A stretch of DNA of 64,000 bases from JAIRNF01 sp031551125 (GCA_031551125.1 JAVBOB010000010.1:58127-122126); one strand, 5' to 3'. Positions 8,836 to 17,065 are shown, numbered from the stretch's first letter. A program made the numbers and translations. The notes: generated by a model from the sequence alone, not told the origin.

Positions 8836-9231
8836 ATGGCAAAAGATAATCCGTATATACGAGTGGGTAGAGAGCTAAAAGCTTATTTTATTAAAGAGGG
8901 CCTTTCTCAGGATGATATATCTAAAAAACTTAACGTAAGCCAGCAATACGTGTCAAGCCTTTTAAATGGCAGACCTTTTGGAAAAAATACTGCTCGAAAG
9001 TGGGCAGAAGCATTTAACCTTAACCCGAGCTGGTTAATTACAGGTGATGGGGCTATGTTTATAGCCCAACGTGTTACTGTAAAGGAGCTAATACCTGATT
9101 CCGGTTCGCCAATGGTTGCAAAGCTGGAAGCCATGTTGACGGATAAAGAAAATGTAATTAAACAGCTGCTATCCATTATTGACAATCAGGCAAAAACCAT
9201 CAAGCAGCTGCATAGTATAGATATACCTTAA
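8836..9231 (+). CDS. XRE family transcriptional regulator
   Basis: A 131-residue DNA-binding protein. An XRE/Cro-type helix-turn-helix spans about residues 10-60 (LSQDDISKKLNVSQQYVSSLLNGRPFG, then TARKWAEAFNLNPSWLITGDG). A C-terminal helix rich in Leu/Ile heptads (about 92-127) could dimerise. It lacks the peptidase domain of phage repressors. The gene sits 61 nt upstream of the T9SS plug gene on the same strand and may share its transcript, though no functional tie is shown. Its target is unknown. Confidence 0.85.
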   Translation: MAKDNPYIRVGRELKAYFIKEGLSQDDISKKLNVSQQYVSSLLNGRPFGKNTARKWAEAFNLNPSWLITGDGAMFIAQRVTVKELIPDSGSPMVAKLEAMLTDKENVIKQLLSIIDNQAKTIKQLHSIDIP

Positions 9232-9292
9232 TCACACATTACAAAAGGTAAGAGCTATTTGTACATTCTGTGCAAGAACGCATTTTTGCTGA

Positions 9293-10609
9293 ATGAGAAC
9301 AATACTTTATATACTCGCTATTAGCCTACTGCTTATTTCTAACCAAGCTAAAGCGCAGCTGGATGTATCTTACAATAAAAAATTCTGCTTTAAGGATTAC
9401 TGCTTTGACGGTAGGATTAAAACAATCTTGCTGCACAAAGAAAGCGGAGAACTTTCTGAACCTGTGCTGGAGCTGGGCTCTACAGATGTATTGAGCATAC
9501 GGTTTGATGACTTGTCGGAATCAATGCGGTCACTTTATTATGTGGTTATTCACTGTGATGCCGATTGGAACGAAGATGGTACGTTTTCAGCTGATTATAT
9601 GAGGGGGTTTAGGGAGAATCGTCTCAACCATTACGCTTACTCCATTAATACCCAAGTTCCCTACCTGCACTATTCGTTTACACTGCCCAATAAAGAGCTT
9701 ACTATTCTTGCATCGGGTAACTACCTGCTCAAGGTTTACGATTATGCAAATCCTGAAGTTCCGCTGTTTCAAAAAGGGTTTTGCGTAGTAGAAAGAAAAG
9801 TGGGAGTAAAAGCGAGCTCGGAAAACCTTGCGCTAAAGGGGCAACCAAAAGACCAGCAGCTTAATTTCAGCATATCGTATGCTTCTCTTTGGGTTCAAGA
9901 CCCATTTCGAGATTTAAAGGTTCGCATTGAGCAAAATAGTCACAGGGTGCCGGGTGTAACGCCCCCTTTGCCTAAGTACATGGCCGATAAAACAGCCGAT
10001 TACTCACAATCCAACGCTAACATCTATAAAGGAGGAAACGAGTTTCGCATGTTCGATATTCGTACACTTGATTACGCAGCGCAAGGGGTTACGTTGATAG
10101 ATAAGCAACAACAAAAGCAGGTACACGTGTTGCTGAACGATGCGCTACCTAGAGCCAATAAGCCCTACTCTTATAGTCGCGATTTAAATGGCAGGTATTA
10201 TGTGGATGTTGACAGGAAGCTGAGTGATAAAAATTTGGAAGCGGATTATATTGAGGTGTACTTTACGCTACCTGCCGATGAACCTTACGCCGGAACAAAT
10301 ATTTACGTTTACGGTCAGCTCTCGGATTGGTCTATATACAACAGCCATGCAATGGTATATAGCCATGAGCGTAAAGCGTACGAGCTAACGTTGCAGCTGA
10401 AGCAAGGTTACTACAGCTATATGCTGGTGGCTGTTGATGCCAAAGGAAGCTTTAATCCGTCACTCATTGAAGGAGACTTTGGCGAAACAGAAAATGGCTA
10501 TACTATTTATGTGTACTACCGTTCTGTACGCGACCGTTGGGATAGGCTGGTGGGCGTTGAGTCGATAAATACGTTAAAGGTAGGAAATACTCCGGGGCTG
10601 CTATATTAG
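9293..10609 (+). CDS. Type IX secretion system plug protein (DUF5103)
   Basis: A 438-residue exported protein with a signal peptide (MRTILYILAISLLLISNQAKAQ). Its sequence fits the DUF5103/T9SS plug family, periplasmic proteins that seal the SprA translocon pore when no PorV-bound cargo is present (established for Flavobacterium). Beta-rich N- and C-terminal domains are visible; the C-terminal part (IYVYGQLSDWSIYNSHAMVY..YELTLQLKQGYYSYMLV) resembles a carbohydrate-binding-like sandwich. No other T9SS core gene is adjacent, but a PorP/SprF homologue lies at 25737. A terminator follows. Confidence 0.88.
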   Translation: MRTILYILAISLLLISNQAKAQLDVSYNKKFCFKDYCFDGRIKTILLHKESGELSEPVLELGSTDVLSIRFDDLSESMRSLYYVVIHCDADWNEDGTFSADYMRGFRENRLNHYAYSINTQVPYLHYSFTLPNKELTILASGNYLLKVYDYANPEVPLFQKGFCVVERKVGVKASSENLALKGQPKDQQLNFSISYASLWVQDPFRDLKVRIEQNSHRVPGVTPPLPKYMADKTADYSQSNANIYKGGNEFRMFDIRTLDYAAQGVTLIDKQQQKQVHVLLNDALPRANKPYSYSRDLNGRYYVDVDRKLSDKNLEADYIEVYFTLPADEPYAGTNIYVYGQLSDWSIYNSHAMVYSHERKAYELTLQLKQGYYSYMLVAVDAKGSFNPSLIEGDFGETENGYTIYVYYRSVRDRWDRLVGVESINTLKVGNTPGLLY

Positions 10610-10654
10610 CATGTTTTATTTTGAATGAGTTTAACATAAAGTATATTTAACAAC

Positions 10655-10689
10655 AAAGAAACCGTTCTTGCTATAAGAGCGGTTTCTTT
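10655..10689 (+). terminator. Terminator after the T9SS plug gene
   Basis: AAAGAAACCGTTCTT and AAGAGCGGTTTCTTT form a 15-bp stem with one T-G wobble and a 5-nt loop, followed by T residues. Confidence 0.85.
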
Positions 10690-10693
10690 TTTA

Positions 10694-10701
10694 TACATTT
10701 G
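10694..10701 (+). promoter_or_regulatory. Probable -7 box of tatA-tatC
   Basis: TACATTTG matches TAnnTTTG directly after the upstream terminator and 66 nt before tatA. A clear -33 TTTG is not seen. Confidence 0.45.
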
Positions 10702-10767
10702 CAAAGCAAAGCAAACAGTAAACCTTAACCAATTCACATAGGTGGATAAGTAAAATAACGAACAAAC

Positions 10768-10977
10768 ATGGAAAACTCTTTTCTTATATTCAATTTGGGC
10801 ATGCAAGAAATACTTCTGATAGTGCTCGTTGTACTTCTATTTTTCGGAGGCAGAAAAATTCCTGAGCTAATGCGCGGTTTGGGTAAAGGCGTTAAGAGCT
10901 TTAAAGACGGGATGAAGGGTATTGAGGAGGAAATAAACGATGATAAGAGCTCAACTCCTTCAAAGAAGAGTGAATAA
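10768..10977 (+). CDS. tatA: Sec-independent translocase subunit TatA
   Basis: Small pore-forming subunit of the twin-arginine pathway, which exports folded proteins. The 69 residues show the standard layout: short periplasmic N-terminus, one membrane helix (MQEILLIVLVVLLFF, about 12-26), the FGGRKIPEL hinge, an amphipathic helix (MRGLGKGVKSFKDGMKG) and an acidic tail. tatC follows after 59 nt. No separate tatB is present here, consistent with a minimal TatAC system, so this TatA/E protein probably covers both roles. Confidence 0.95.
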   Translation: MENSFLIFNLGMQEILLIVLVVLLFFGGRKIPELMRGLGKGVKSFKDGMKGIEEEINDDKSSTPSKKSE

Positions 10978-11036
10978 GCCTTTCTCCTGAATAACCATAT
11001 TTTACCACCAGTCTTCTTACCTTTCGACAACATAGA

Positions 11037-11855
11037 ATGTCGACCGAACAACCCGTAAGTGATAAGCCCGAAACAGGCGGCAAAGAAATGTCGTTTTGGG
11101 ATCACATTGATGAGCTGAGGAAAACCTTATTCCGTGCAGCTATCGTTGTTGTGGTCTTAATGGGCGTGGTATTTTGTTTCAAGGATTTTGTTTTCGGTAC
11201 GGTTATTTTTGGGCCTACCAGCTCCGATTTTGTATTGTACCGCTGGCTTTGCTCGTTAGGCGAGTGGTTGAACATGCCCGATTTTTGCCCTGAGCCATTC
11301 AAAATTCAGGTAATGAACCTTGAATTTGGCGGGCAGTTTTTTACCCACATGAGCGTATCATTTTGGCTGGGTTTCTTGCTGGGCTTTCCCTACTTAGTTT
11401 ACGAAATATGGCGGTTTGTATGTCCTGCTCTCTATCCAAATGAAAAGCGGCATTTTCGTTTTGCTTTTGGACTGGGGGCGTTCTTGTTTTTCTGCGGTGT
11501 AGCCGTAGGTTACTTCATTATTTTTCCTCTTACCCTTCACTTCTTAGGTACATACGAGGTTGACCCTTCTGTTCCAACCATTATGGCGCTTGATAAGTAC
11601 ATTGGTGGTTTCACATGGATGATACTTATTATGGGAATGGTATTTCAGCTGCCAATGCTAGCGCTGATTCTATCTAAATTAGGTGTTATTGATAGAAAGC
11701 TGTTGAGAAAATTTCGCAAGCATGCCTTAGTGCTTACATTTGTACTTGCAGCTATAATAACTCCCAGTGGCGACGCGTTTACCATGCTTATGACCGCATT
11801 CCCTATTCTTCTCCTTTACCAAGTCAGCATTTGGATGGTGCGAAAAGGTTCGTAG
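11037..11855 (+). CDS. tatC: Sec-independent translocase subunit TatC
   Basis: Six-helix inner-membrane receptor for twin-arginine signal peptides. The 272-residue protein has the conserved cytoplasmic N-terminus FWDHIDELRKTLFR and the hydrophobic blocks FWLGFLLGFPYLVYEIWRFVCPALYPNEKR and FPLTLHFLGTY typical of TatC. The N-terminus is preceded by a hydrophilic tail of about 20 residues. It forms an operon with tatA. A gene-free, repeat-containing stretch follows. Confidence 0.97.
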   Translation: MSTEQPVSDKPETGGKEMSFWDHIDELRKTLFRAAIVVVVLMGVVFCFKDFVFGTVIFGPTSSDFVLYRWLCSLGEWLNMPDFCPEPFKIQVMNLEFGGQFFTHMSVSFWLGFLLGFPYLVYEIWRFVCPALYPNEKRHFRFAFGLGAFLFFCGVAVGYFIIFPLTLHFLGTYEVDPSVPTIMALDKYIGGFTWMILIMGMVFQLPMLALILSKLGVIDRKLLRKFRKHALVLTFVLAAIITPSGDAFTMLMTAFPILLLYQVSIWMVRKGS

Positions 11856-11944
11856 TAAAACTCTTTCTACAGTAGCTCTACCAACAACAAAATTGTTAGC
11901 TACAACAACTCATTCAAAACGTTAGTAATGGTGTAATAGCCCGA

Positions 11945-12150
11945 AGGGGGTGAATATGCGTAACCCCGTATGAAATGCGGGCTAGGCTGAGCAGGTATGG
12001 AAGTTGAGCGCGAAGCACCTCCCTTCTTTTAAAGAAGGGAGGTGCTTCGCGCTCAATTAAACTCAGCCTCTTATTGCCGTGGGGTTACTCCTGTTGGTTG
12101 TGATTTGCAATTCACCCACGGTTATGCATAGTCAGCTCGCTCCGGGGCTG
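11945..12150. repeat. Composite inverted-repeat element after tatC
   Basis: The 369-nt gap between tatC and the hydrogenase-like small subunit gene holds no recognisable gene. GGGTGAATATGCGTAACCCCG (from 11948) is echoed in inverted order by GTGGGGTTAC (about 12079) and TTCACCCACGGTTATGCAT (about 12111-12129), and GGCTGAG by CTCAGCC, so the whole block folds back around the central palindrome at 12004-12056. It resembles REP/BIME-type elements common in Bacteroidota; origin by transposase action in trans is inference. Confidence 0.7.
12004..12056. repeat. Perfect 26-bp-arm palindrome
   Basis: The left arm begins TTGAGCGCGAAGCACCTCCC at 12004 and its exact reverse complement ends at 12056, with a single central base. 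There are 26 paired positions with no mismatch, so as RNA it would be an extremely stable hairpin. It is the core of the larger element. Confidence 0.95.
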
Positions 12151-12224
12151 AGTTAAACTCGAACTTGTTTGATGCTTGCCCGTTAGTATATTATTTTCGG
12201 AGTAGTCTGATTTTGAAAATGGAA

Positions 12225-12983
12225 TTACTTCAACCGTCCGGTAAGGCTTAGCACACCAAGAATAAGCGTAAGCGGGTGGGGGGGATTACCCGGAACGTAC
12301 AAATCAACGTGGTATTTAGAAAGAAAGTTGCGGTTTATAGCCTTGCTATCAGCGAATATGCCTCCGCTAATAGCATCGGTACCTGCTAATATTACCAGCT
12401 TAGGTGATGGGGTTGCGGCAAAGCAAATATCCAACGGTTCAGCCATATTCTCCGAAATAGGACCTGTAATTACTACCCCGTCGGCATGGCGGGGTGAGGC
12501 TACAAAATCAATTCCGTAACGACCCATATCGAAGTTTACATTCCCGGCGGCGTTCAGCTCCATTTCTGCGGAGTTATCTCCCGCAGCAGATACTTGCCTT
12601 AGCTTAAGCGCTTTTCCAAAGTAGGAGGTTATTTCTTTTCGTATCAGCTCAGGATTAAGTGTAATAGGTTCTGTCGTACCTGCTGTAATGATTAGCCTAT
12701 CAGCTTCGTTAGTGGCTATTTTATAATCGTTGGTGAAGCGAATTGCATCCGGCGAATGAAGCTGACACTCCTTGCAAAATACACACTTACCAAGGTTGAT
12801 GCCAAATGGCCGGGTGCTGATTGCTCCGGTAGGGCATAGCTGCTCCAGCTGCTGAGACTCTGCATCACTAATGTCTGTCGAAATTTCCGGACGGCCACGG
12901 AAAAGAGGCGTTAGTTCAACCTTTTCCAAATCTTTGATGAATTGGATTCCGTGATTCTTCAGTATGTTGAGCTCTTTTAGCAT
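12225..12983 (-). CDS. NuoB/HycG-like subunit with ferredoxin domain, cluster ligands replaced
   Basis: A 252-residue protein homologous to the small subunit of group 4 [NiFe] hydrogenases and complex I (HycG/NuoB). The N-terminal part keeps one ferredoxin-like ligand set (C50 in CPTGAI; C67, C70, C73 in CVFCKEC). The NuoB-like part (about 125-250) is recognisable from RYGIDFVASPRHADGVVITGPI and the flanking blocks. The four cysteines that normally hold the proximal [4Fe-4S] cluster appear replaced: GSCNGC-type CxxC by GDNSA (D136, A139), GxCAxSGG by GTDAISGG (D203), and PGCPP by PGNPP (N233). It follows the large subunit gene by 39 nt. It may be structural or an electron-transfer remnant; activity as a hydrogenase is very unlikely. 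Confidence 0.85.
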   Translation of the reverse strand: MLKELNILKNHGIQFIKDLEKVELTPLFRGRPEISTDISDAESQQLEQLCPTGAISTRPFGINLGKCVFCKECQLHSPDAIRFTNDYKIATNEADRLIITAGTTEPITLNPELIRKEITSYFGKALKLRQVSAAGDNSAEMELNAAGNVNFDMGRYGIDFVASPRHADGVVITGPISENMAEPLDICFAATPSPKLVILAGTDAISGGIFADSKAINRNFLSKYHVDLYVPGNPPHPLTLILGVLSLTGRLK

Positions 12984-13022
12984 GGGTTTTATATTTTAAT
13001 TAGCCTATAACAACCAGCTTTC

Positions 13023-14534
13023 TTACAAATCGTGTCCGCAGTATGACAGGTTGAAGCTCTTATTGCATATCGGAAAATCTGATATTTCCTGATTTCTAAC
13101 GGCAAGCGCCAACCCCATCCAGTTGTGGAAAGAAGGGTCTTTTACTTTATAGAGCGCCAGCTCTCCGTTACTGTTGGTTATTGCTGTATGGCATATTTCT
13201 CCTCTCCACCCTTCAACCAAAGAAATGGTAAGGCTATTAGGTTTCATAGCTACTTTGTAATCAGGAGAAGGCAAATCGGTATCGTTAAGCGTATCATGTT
13301 TTTTCAGCAGCAGCTTAACCAGCTGTATGGATTGCTCTACCTCATACCTGCGCATTAACGCGCGGGCTTGTACGTCGCCTGTTTCAAGTATAATAGACGA
13401 AAAATTTACATGCTTGTAGTATTGGAACGGATGACTTTGTCGAATATCTCTACTAACTCCTGATGCCCGAGCCGCTAATCCTACAATACCTGTCATACCT
13501 GCCTGTATGGCCGTTAGCGTACCTACTTCTTCAAATCTTGATAGTACGCTTGGTAATGTGAAAATGCGTTCAGCTACTTGGTTGTAGCGATATTCTACTT
13601 CCTCTAAATTTTTTAAAACCTGAGCCGCCGTATCATTGTTTAGCGGGTAGTTTGTGCCGCATGGGCGGATAAGCCCTTTCCCAAAGCGGTTACCGCACCA
13701 TAGCTGTGTGGTATTAATTACAATGGTACGTAAGGCTTCACAAGTTACTTGTCCCAATTGGTAGGCAATATCCATACAAAGCGCTCCCGTATCGCCAATA
13801 TGTATGGCTATGCGTTCCAGCTCCAGCGCAATAGTTCGTTCCAGCTGTAGCCGCTCCGGTATCGTTACATTATTTAGTGACTCGACACACATAGCGTAAG
13901 CCAGTGAATGCCCTATGGCAGTATCACCTGCAATGCTTTCGGCTAGTATGGAGCGTTGCAAACCCGATTTTTTATCTAGCATCAATCGCTCAACACCACG
14001 GTGCTGATAGCCCAGTACGATTTCTAAATGAAGCACTTTTTCTCCGTTGCAGATAAAGCGAAAGTATCCGGGCTCGATAATTCCGGCATGAATGGGGCCT
14101 ACGCCTACCTCATGCAATTCATCACTACTTATACTGTAAAACGGGTAGTTTTCTATTGTTTGTTGCCTATCATACCGGCTAGCGGAGTATCGTATAGGTT
14201 TAAGCCATGGATGGTCTGAAAACTTGATGCCCCAATTTTCATGCAATTCCCGTTCATAGCAGTGCATGGCATGGTACTTGGCCGTTAGCGAGGGGATGGG
14301 CGCTTGCTCACTTCGCTTAAGCCTATACGATGTAATATACAGCTTATGCGTACTATCATCGGCAAGGCAGCAAAAGCAACGTATGCTGTCGCCTATGGGG
14401 ATGGCTGAATAGCTTACGCAATGTATAGCCGTATTGCGTAACCGACTATCAATAATAGTGTAAAACTCACTGTAGCTGCGTTCCGGTATTTGCTCTATAC
14501 TTAGAGGCGTACCGCCATTATTAATCTCTACCAT
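13023..14534 (-). CDS. HycE/NuoCD-like subunit lacking the NiFe ligands
   Basis: A 503-residue protein in two parts. A NuoC-like domain (about 20-120, with MHCYERELHENWGIKFSDHPWLKPIR) is fused to a NuoD/hydrogenase large-subunit domain (about 130-503, with VGPIHAGIIEPGYFRF and LGYQHRGVERLM). The two NiFe-binding motifs are absent: at the L1 site the sequence is LAESIAGDTAIGH (about 197-209) rather than RxCGxCxxxH, and at L2 it is DPSFHN (about 466) rather than DPCxxC. This matches energy-converting-hydrogenase-related (Ehr) proteins. It starts a two-gene unit with the small subunit; no antiporter-like or NuoH-like membrane genes are adjacent. The start is preceded by two TAnnTTTG boxes. Confidence 0.88.
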   Translation of the reverse strand: MVEINNGGTPLSIEQIPERSYSEFYTIIDSRLRNTAIHCVSYSAIPIGDSIRCFCCLADDSTHKLYITSYRLKRSEQAPIPSLTAKYHAMHCYERELHENWGIKFSDHPWLKPIRYSASRYDRQQTIENYPFYSISSDELHEVGVGPIHAGIIEPGYFRFICNGEKVLHLEIVLGYQHRGVERLMLDKKSGLQRSILAESIAGDTAIGHSLAYAMCVESLNNVTIPERLQLERTIALELERIAIHIGDTGALCMDIAYQLGQVTCEALRTIVINTTQLWCGNRFGKGLIRPCGTNYPLNNDTAAQVLKNLEEVEYRYNQVAERIFTLPSVLSRFEEVGTLTAIQAGMTGIVGLAARASGVSRDIRQSHPFQYYKHVNFSSIILETGDVQARALMRRYEVEQSIQLVKLLLKKHDTLNDTDLPSPDYKVAMKPNSLTISLVEGWRGEICHTAITNSNGELALYKVKDPSFHNWMGLALAVRNQEISDFPICNKSFNLSYCGHDL

Positions 14535-14558
14535 CTAGTGAACTTTTCTTTCTGCATG

Positions 14559-14574
14559 CAAAGTTACAAATATA
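14559..14574 (-). promoter_or_regulatory. Tandem -7 boxes before the hydrogenase-like pair
   Basis: On the minus strand TAACTTTG (complement of 14559-14566) and TATATTTG (complement of 14567-14574) are adjacent, 25 nt before the ATG at 14534. They suggest that transcription of the pair begins here, so the unit is not the tail of a longer local operon. No TTTG at the proper -33 distance was found. Confidence 0.45.
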
Positions 14575-14610
14575 TGGTTATAAAAGCATTTGCAGTGAAT
14601 AATTAAGGCC

Positions 14611-14643
14611 TGTTGTCATGTAGAGCAAAGTCGAGACATCTGC
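14611..14643. repeat. Fragment of the GTCATGT...ACATCTG repeat family
   Basis: TGTCATGTAGAGCAAAGTC followed by GAGACATCTGC matches most positions of the first 35 nt of the longer elements at 26669 and 48650. The rest of the element is missing or diverged. Confidence 0.6.
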
Positions 14644-14707
14644 TGAATCCAAATTCACACAGATGCGTTCAAATATTTTGCTTCGCCTGCACTTATGTAT
14701 AATAAAA

Positions 14708-14740
14708 AAAGCCTGCAAGAAATTTTTTCTTACAGGCTTT
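14708..14740 (-). terminator. Terminator after ferritin
   Basis: AAAGCCTG-AAGAAA pairs with TTTCTT-CAGGCTTT (one mismatch). On the minus strand it is followed by a run of seven T, 20 nt past the ferritin stop codon. Confidence 0.85.
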
Positions 14741-14760
14741 CAATGCTATTATTAGAGTGC

Positions 14761-15276
14761 TTATTCAGCCTCTGCTGTTTCGTCAACAAACGTTCTTGTT
14801 GCTAAGTCTTTGTCAATTGAGTATAGACCGAAGCCGTTGTCCTTTATTAGCTTCAACGAATCTATAATTTGCGTTGCGTTTGCTTCTTCTTCCACTTGCT
14901 CGTCAACAAACCACTTTAGCATGCTTTGCGTAGCGTGGTCTTTTTCTTCGGTAGCAATATCAACCAAGTGGTTGATCATAGCCGTTACCTTTTGCTCGTG
15001 TTGTAGCGAGTTTTCGAAAACTGCCAGCGGAGAAGGCCAGCTGGTGGGAACTGCATCAATGGCCTTTAGCATTGGGTGTCCACCGCGGTCAAGAATATAG
15101 TTGAACAGCTTCAACCCATGGGTTACTTCTTCCTGATACTGTATTTTCATCCAGTTGGCAAAGCCTTGTAATCCTTCGGCCGCAAAGTGAGCCGACATTG
15201 AAAGGTAAAGATGTGCAGACCAAAACTCTGCCGTAATTTGCGTGTTTAGCGCTTCTTCCATTTTTTTTGATAGCAT
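14761..15276 (-). CDS. ftnA: Ferritin
   Basis: Iron-storage protein forming a 24-mer shell in the cytosol, oxidising Fe(II) at a diiron centre. The 171-residue four-helix protein shows the non-haem ferritin pattern: LNTQITAEFWSAHLYLSMSAHF (first ligand Glu near 17), MKIQYQEEVTHGLKLFNYI (ExxH near 50-53), EKDHATQSMLKWFVDEQVEEE (Glu ligands and a key Gln near 120-130). This fits FtnA-type ferritin rather than haem-binding bacterioferritin. It lies downstream of dnaX on the same strand, 52 nt away, with its own terminator. Confidence 0.96.
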   Translation of the reverse strand: MLSKKMEEALNTQITAEFWSAHLYLSMSAHFAAEGLQGFANWMKIQYQEEVTHGLKLFNYILDRGGHPMLKAIDAVPTSWPSPLAVFENSLQHEQKVTAMINHLVDIATEEKDHATQSMLKWFVDEQVEEEANATQIIDSLKLIKDNGFGLYSIDKDLATRTFVDETAEAE

Positions 15277-15328
15277 AGCTCTGTAGTTTTTAGTGATTAA
15301 TATTATGTATGGTTATAACTTTTTGCCT

Positions 15329-17053
15329 TTACATGAAATCCAATCCCAACTTCTTATACAACTCTGCCATTGCCGGATTTTTTTTACACAAATGCTCTAA
15401 CTTATCTCTGTCCGAGTATAGCTTCGGTGCCTGTATTGAATCGTCAGCTACAATTCTTACTTCCAGCGTTATTGTTGAATTATTGAGCTTGTCTTGGATA
15501 AATCTCAATAGTTCCGGCTTTATCTTTTGCTCTACCGATTCTTTTTGATCGTTGTTTGAAACACAAAAAACAACCTTTGTTCCGTCACCTTCCAGTAGGG
15601 GAGATGTTACCATCATAGCGTTGGCAAAGCGAGGGCGTGTTTTTTGCGCCTGTTCGGCAAACTCTATCCAGCATTTGCTTAGCGCCTCAAGTGTAAACGG
15701 TTGAGCCAATTGCTCTGTTTCCTTATCCTCCTTCACAGGTTGCTCCGGTACACCGGCTACTGATAGGTCGTTGATTCCTGCAATAGATACACTTTTAGGC
15801 TTAGCCTGTATGCTGGTGTTGTCTTTTGGTGAATCGGTGATTTTATCAGAAAGTTTTACTGTTGGTCGAGCTTCGTTGTAAGGAATTTGTGGTTCACTAA
15901 CAGCTGAGCTGGCAGATTGTTCTGTGTTCTCAGTATTTTCTTCACTCAACTCTTTTTTTTTTGCTGTAAGCTGAGAGAGTTTCACCAATCCTAGCTCAAC
16001 GTGAAGGCGTGGGTTTGAGCTGGTTTTGTAGCCAACATCGCATGCGTTAGCTAATGCCAGCGCTTCAAACAAAAAATCAACGGGGCAACGAGCCGATTGT
16101 TGCTTATAACGTTCCGCAATGGTGGCTCCAACTTCCAGTAGTTCGATGGTCTTAGCATCTTTGCACACCAGCAAATCACGGAAGTGTGAGCTTAAGCCAA
16201 CTAAAAAGTGCTGGGCTTCAAAGCCTTTTGATAGCACTTCGTCAAATATCATTAGTGCAGTAGCGTGGTCTCCGGTAAGAAAGGCATCAGTAAGCTTAAA
16301 ATAGTAGTCGTAGTCCAACACGTTAAGGTTGGCTATAACCTTAGTGTAGGTAACCTCGTTACCGCAAAACGCTACTACTTGGTCAAAGATAGAAAGCGCA
16401 TCGCGCATCGCACCATCAGCTTTTTGTGCAATGACAGTCAACGCGTCTGTTTCACAGCGAACCTCTTCGTTTTTTGCGATACCTGCTAAATAGTTTACCG
16501 TATCTTCTACCCGAATGCGGTTAAAGTCATATATCTGACAGCGAGACAGAATGGTTGGCAGAATTTTATGTTTTTCGGTGGTTGCCAGTATGAAAATGGC
16601 ATGCGCAGGCGGCTCTTCCAATGTTTTGAGAAAAGCGTTGAAAGCAGCAGCCGATAGCATGTGCACCTCATCAATAATGTACACGCTGTACTTGCCTATT
16701 TGGGGTGGAATACGAACTTGCTCTATCAGGCTACGGATATCTTCTACAGAGTTGTTGGAAGCGGCATCAAGCTCGTGAATAGAGTAGGAGCGTCCTTCTG
16801 TAAAGGATATACATGACTCGCATTCGCCGCATGCCTCCATGTTGGGCGTGGGATTAAAACAGTTTATGGTTTTGGCAAAAATACGAGCACAGGTAGTCTT
16901 ACCTACTCCGCGAGGTCCACAAAACAGGTAGGCATGTGCTAAATGCTGTCGCTGAATGGCATTTTTCAGCGTTGCCGCTATTGCCGGTTGCCCAACTACT
17001 GTAGCAAAGGTTGCGGGCCTATATTTACGTGCCGATACAATGAAACGTTCCAT
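15329..17053 (-). CDS. dnaX: DNA polymerase III subunit gamma/tau
   Basis: ATPase of the clamp loader. The 574 residues show the AAA+ core at about 1-240: MERFIVSARKYRPATFATVVGQ, Walker A GPRGVGKTT near 46, a zinc-binding group (CFNPTPNMEACGECESC, about 66-82), Walker B YIIDEVHML near 126 and sensor-1 LATTEKH. Domain III follows, then a low-complexity linker and a tau-like C-terminal domain. The start matches the conserved N-terminus. A -7 box ends only 4 nt before the ATG, which suggests a leaderless message. Confidence 0.97.
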   Translation of the reverse strand: MERFIVSARKYRPATFATVVGQPAIAATLKNAIQRQHLAHAYLFCGPRGVGKTTCARIFAKTINCFNPTPNMEACGECESCISFTEGRSYSIHELDAASNNSVEDIRSLIEQVRIPPQIGKYSVYIIDEVHMLSAAAFNAFLKTLEEPPAHAIFILATTEKHKILPTILSRCQIYDFNRIRVEDTVNYLAGIAKNEEVRCETDALTVIAQKADGAMRDALSIFDQVVAFCGNEVTYTKVIANLNVLDYDYYFKLTDAFLTGDHATALMIFDEVLSKGFEAQHFLVGLSSHFRDLLVCKDAKTIELLEVGATIAERYKQQSARCPVDFLFEALALANACDVGYKTSSNPRLHVELGLVKLSQLTAKKKELSEENTENTEQSASSAVSEPQIPYNEARPTVKLSDKITDSPKDNTSIQAKPKSVSIAGINDLSVAGVPEQPVKEDKETEQLAQPFTLEALSKCWIEFAEQAQKTRPRFANAMMVTSPLLEGDGTKVVFCVSNNDQKESVEQKIKPELLRFIQDKLNNSTITLEVRIVADDSIQAPKLYSDRDKLEHLCKKNPAMAELYKKLGLDFM

Positions 17054-17057
17054 TCGA

Positions 17058-17065
17058 CAAAGATA
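17058..17065 (-). promoter_or_regulatory. -7 box abutting the dnaX start codon
   Basis: The complement reads TATCTTTG (TAnnTTTG), then GTCGA-type spacing of 4 nt to the ATG at 17053. Transcription would begin at or next to the ATG. There is no TTTG at the expected -33 position, so confidence is limited. Confidence 0.45.

Noticed and set aside
12225..14534. Active [NiFe] hydrogenase or formate hydrogenlyase
   Set aside because: Both NiFe motifs and the proximal-cluster cysteines are replaced, and maturation and membrane genes are absent.
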